A DNA stretch of 8,220 bases. It comes from Streptosporangiaceae bacterium. Lineage in GTDB: Bacteria > Actinomycetota > Actinomycetes > Streptosporangiales > Streptosporangiaceae. A model generated the notes under the pieces. The model saw only the letters and a program-made list of their open reading frames with translations, was not told where the DNA came from and did not search any database. Position 1 is the first letter of the stretch. The number at the start of each line of letters is the position of its first letter. The position numbers and the translations under genes were made by a program. Below are positions 7,252-8,220 of this stretch, piece by piece. The DNA is taken from positions 1-8,220 of the forward strand of contig JASHYW010000117.1 of NCBI GenBank assembly GCA_030042885.1, in the 5' to 3' direction.

Positions 7252-7572
7252 GGCCCGGCGCGCTGGCCGGCCGGAGCGCGAGCGCGCTCTCCAGCGCCAT
7301 GGCAAAACGACAAGGCCGCCGTCCCCTCCTCCGGACCAGCCACAACGACAGAGTAAACCCGCAAGCGCAGCCGTTCGCTCTCGCAAGCGCTGGCCGACGC
7401 AGGTGAGTTGCCGGGACCCTGATGCGCAGCCGCCGGGCAGACGGGCCACGCGGGCAGGCGGGCCGCATACGGCCATGATCTTGCTGCGGATCGGCGAGAG
7501 GGTCCGAGGATGACTGCCACAAGGCAGCCGCGTTAAGCTGTATTTGGACCCTCCTCCTGGGGAGGCGCCGTG
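7252..7572. other. Gene-free stretch upstream of the DUF1707 gene
   Basis: No frame on either strand reads as a convincing protein here: the open frames are Arg/Pro/Ala-rich and lack recognisable motifs. It probably contains decayed 5' sequence of the LAL regulator plus the promoter region of the plus-strand gene at 7573. The only structures I see are two short inverted repeats near the right end (7514-7527 and 7550-7565). Confidence 0.5.
7514..7527 (+). repeat. Short perfect inverted repeat upstream of the DUF1707 gene
   Basis: CTGCC-ACAA-GGCAG forms a five-base perfect inverted repeat with a four-base spacer, about 45 bases before the ATG. A second imperfect pairing downstream, CCTCC (7550-7554 or 7553-7557) with GGAGG (7561-7565), could fold over the ribosome binding site. 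The first repeat could be an operator half-site pair or a small hairpin. Such short repeats also occur by chance in GC-rich DNA, so the role is uncertain. Confidence 0.35.
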
Positions 7573-8199
7573 ATGGCAGGGCCGAGAGACGAGAAGGCGG
7601 CAACTGCGGCGGGCCGCAGCCATCTGCGGGCGTCGCACGCCGACCGCGAGCAGACGATCGAAACGCTCAAAGCCGCGTTCGTGCAGGATCGGCTGACCAA
7701 GGACGAGTTCGACGCGCGAATCGGCCAGACGCTCGCCGCGCGTACATACGCGGAACTTGCCACGGTCACCTCCGATATCCCCGCCGGGCTGGCCGGAACC
7801 CAGCGGCCGCGCAAACCGCGCCGGGTGCCGGTGAATAACGCAGTCAAGTGGGGCACATCCGGATTCGTTATGCCTGCCATTCTTGCCGCCGCTTTTGCGC
7901 TCGGTTCCCTACGCGGTGACGGCGGATATGGGGCTATGGCCTTTGTGATTGCATTCGTTTATTTCGTGTTCTGGCTGTCCGTCGGCGCCGATATGCTCTG
8001 GGAATGGTATTGTACATCTTTGCCAGCGGCAAGAATGTGCGTCCGATGCGCGCACACCGCCGCATCTCACCGCGCGCCAGCGTCATGCGCAGTCCGGCTG
8101 GGTTCGCTGAAATTGTGGAGACGCTGCCCTTGCGTGGGCTATGTTCCGCCGGGGCTGTCACCAGAGACCGTCGACCTGAGCTGGGGTTGTCCCGCCTGA
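7573..8199 (+). CDS. DUF1707 (SHOCT-like) two-helix membrane protein with Cys/His-rich tail
   Basis: This predicted 208-residue membrane protein is of unknown function. Residues 18-70 are a DUF1707 domain: LRASHADREQTIETLKAAF, then LTKDEFDARI and AARTYAELATVTSDIP. This small helical module is common at the N-terminus of actinobacterial membrane proteins. An Arg/Lys-rich linker (78-84) leads to two hydrophobic segments, about 94-113 and 119-140, ending in DMLWEW. Both ends should face the cytoplasm. The tail has CVRCAH (C156, C159, H161), H166, C172, C185-P-C187 and C206, which could be a small zinc-binding cluster. The tail codons are less GC-biased than the rest, so a frameshift after about residue 146 is an alternative. 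ATG 7573 is chosen because GGGGAGG (7559-7565) is seven bases away; the adjacent GTG at 7570 is also possible. The gene stands alone in the window. The DUF1707 call is firm; the tail is less so. Confidence 0.82.
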   Translation: MAGPRDEKAATAAGRSHLRASHADREQTIETLKAAFVQDRLTKDEFDARIGQTLAARTYAELATVTSDIPAGLAGTQRPRKPRRVPVNNAVKWGTSGFVMPAILAAAFALGSLRGDGGYGAMAFVIAFVYFVFWLSVGADMLWEWYCTSLPAARMCVRCAHTAASHRAPASCAVRLGSLKLWRRCPCVGYVPPGLSPETVDLSWGCPA

Positions 8200-8220
8200 C
8201 GGACGGGGCTGAGGCGGCAG

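Noticed and set aside
7934..8161. 75-codon minus-strand open frame opposite the DUF1707 tail
   Set aside because: It is basic, motif-free and lacks a ribosome binding site; the plus frame is continuous with a recognised domain.

Overview
The window is uniformly GC-rich, and the coding regions strongly favour G or C at the third codon position. It uses GTG starts, carries a DUF1707 protein and holds a remnant of a LAL-type regulator. Together these point to a high-GC actinomycete (Actinomycetota); I cannot name the genus from sequence alone. No RNA genes, CRISPR arrays or insertion sequences were seen.

Layout. On the left, a DHA2-type (EmrB/QacA) drug-exporter gene runs off the window edge on the minus strand (1-1015). 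It is divergent, across about 120 bp, from a 3-hydroxyisobutyrate-dehydrogenase-like NAD(P) oxidoreductase on the plus strand (1137-1997). This oxidoreductase converges on the end of the main feature, a compact four-gene minus-strand operon (6488 down to 2047). In transcription order the operon holds an MFS transporter resembling FLVCR choline/ethanolamine carriers, a PLP-dependent sphingosine-1-phosphate-lyase family enzyme, an FGGY-family sugar/polyol kinase, and a 90-residue unrecognised protein with a CxxC motif. The first two junctions are 4-base stop/start overlaps (GTGA and ATGA) and the third overlaps by about 32 bases, so translational coupling is likely.

Upstream of the operon (about 6600-7251, minus) lies a fragment of the helical/TPR-like middle of a LuxR-type LAL regulator. 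It lacks both the ATPase and the DNA-binding end, so it looks like a gene remnant. On the right, a plus-strand DUF1707 membrane protein (7573-8199) has two membrane segments and an unusual Cys/His-rich tail.

How the genes may work together (inference). A kinase beside an S1P-lyase-type enzyme mirrors the eukaryotic sphingoid-base degradation logic: phosphorylate a 2-amino-1,3-diol, then cleave C2-C3 to phosphoethanolamine plus an aldehyde. The kinase here belongs to the carbohydrate FGGY fold rather than the lipid-kinase fold. The substrate may therefore be an amino-polyol or another polar 2-amino-1,3-diol instead of sphingosine. The transporter could bring in that substrate, or move ethanolamine or choline. 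This operon is the most interesting item in the window.
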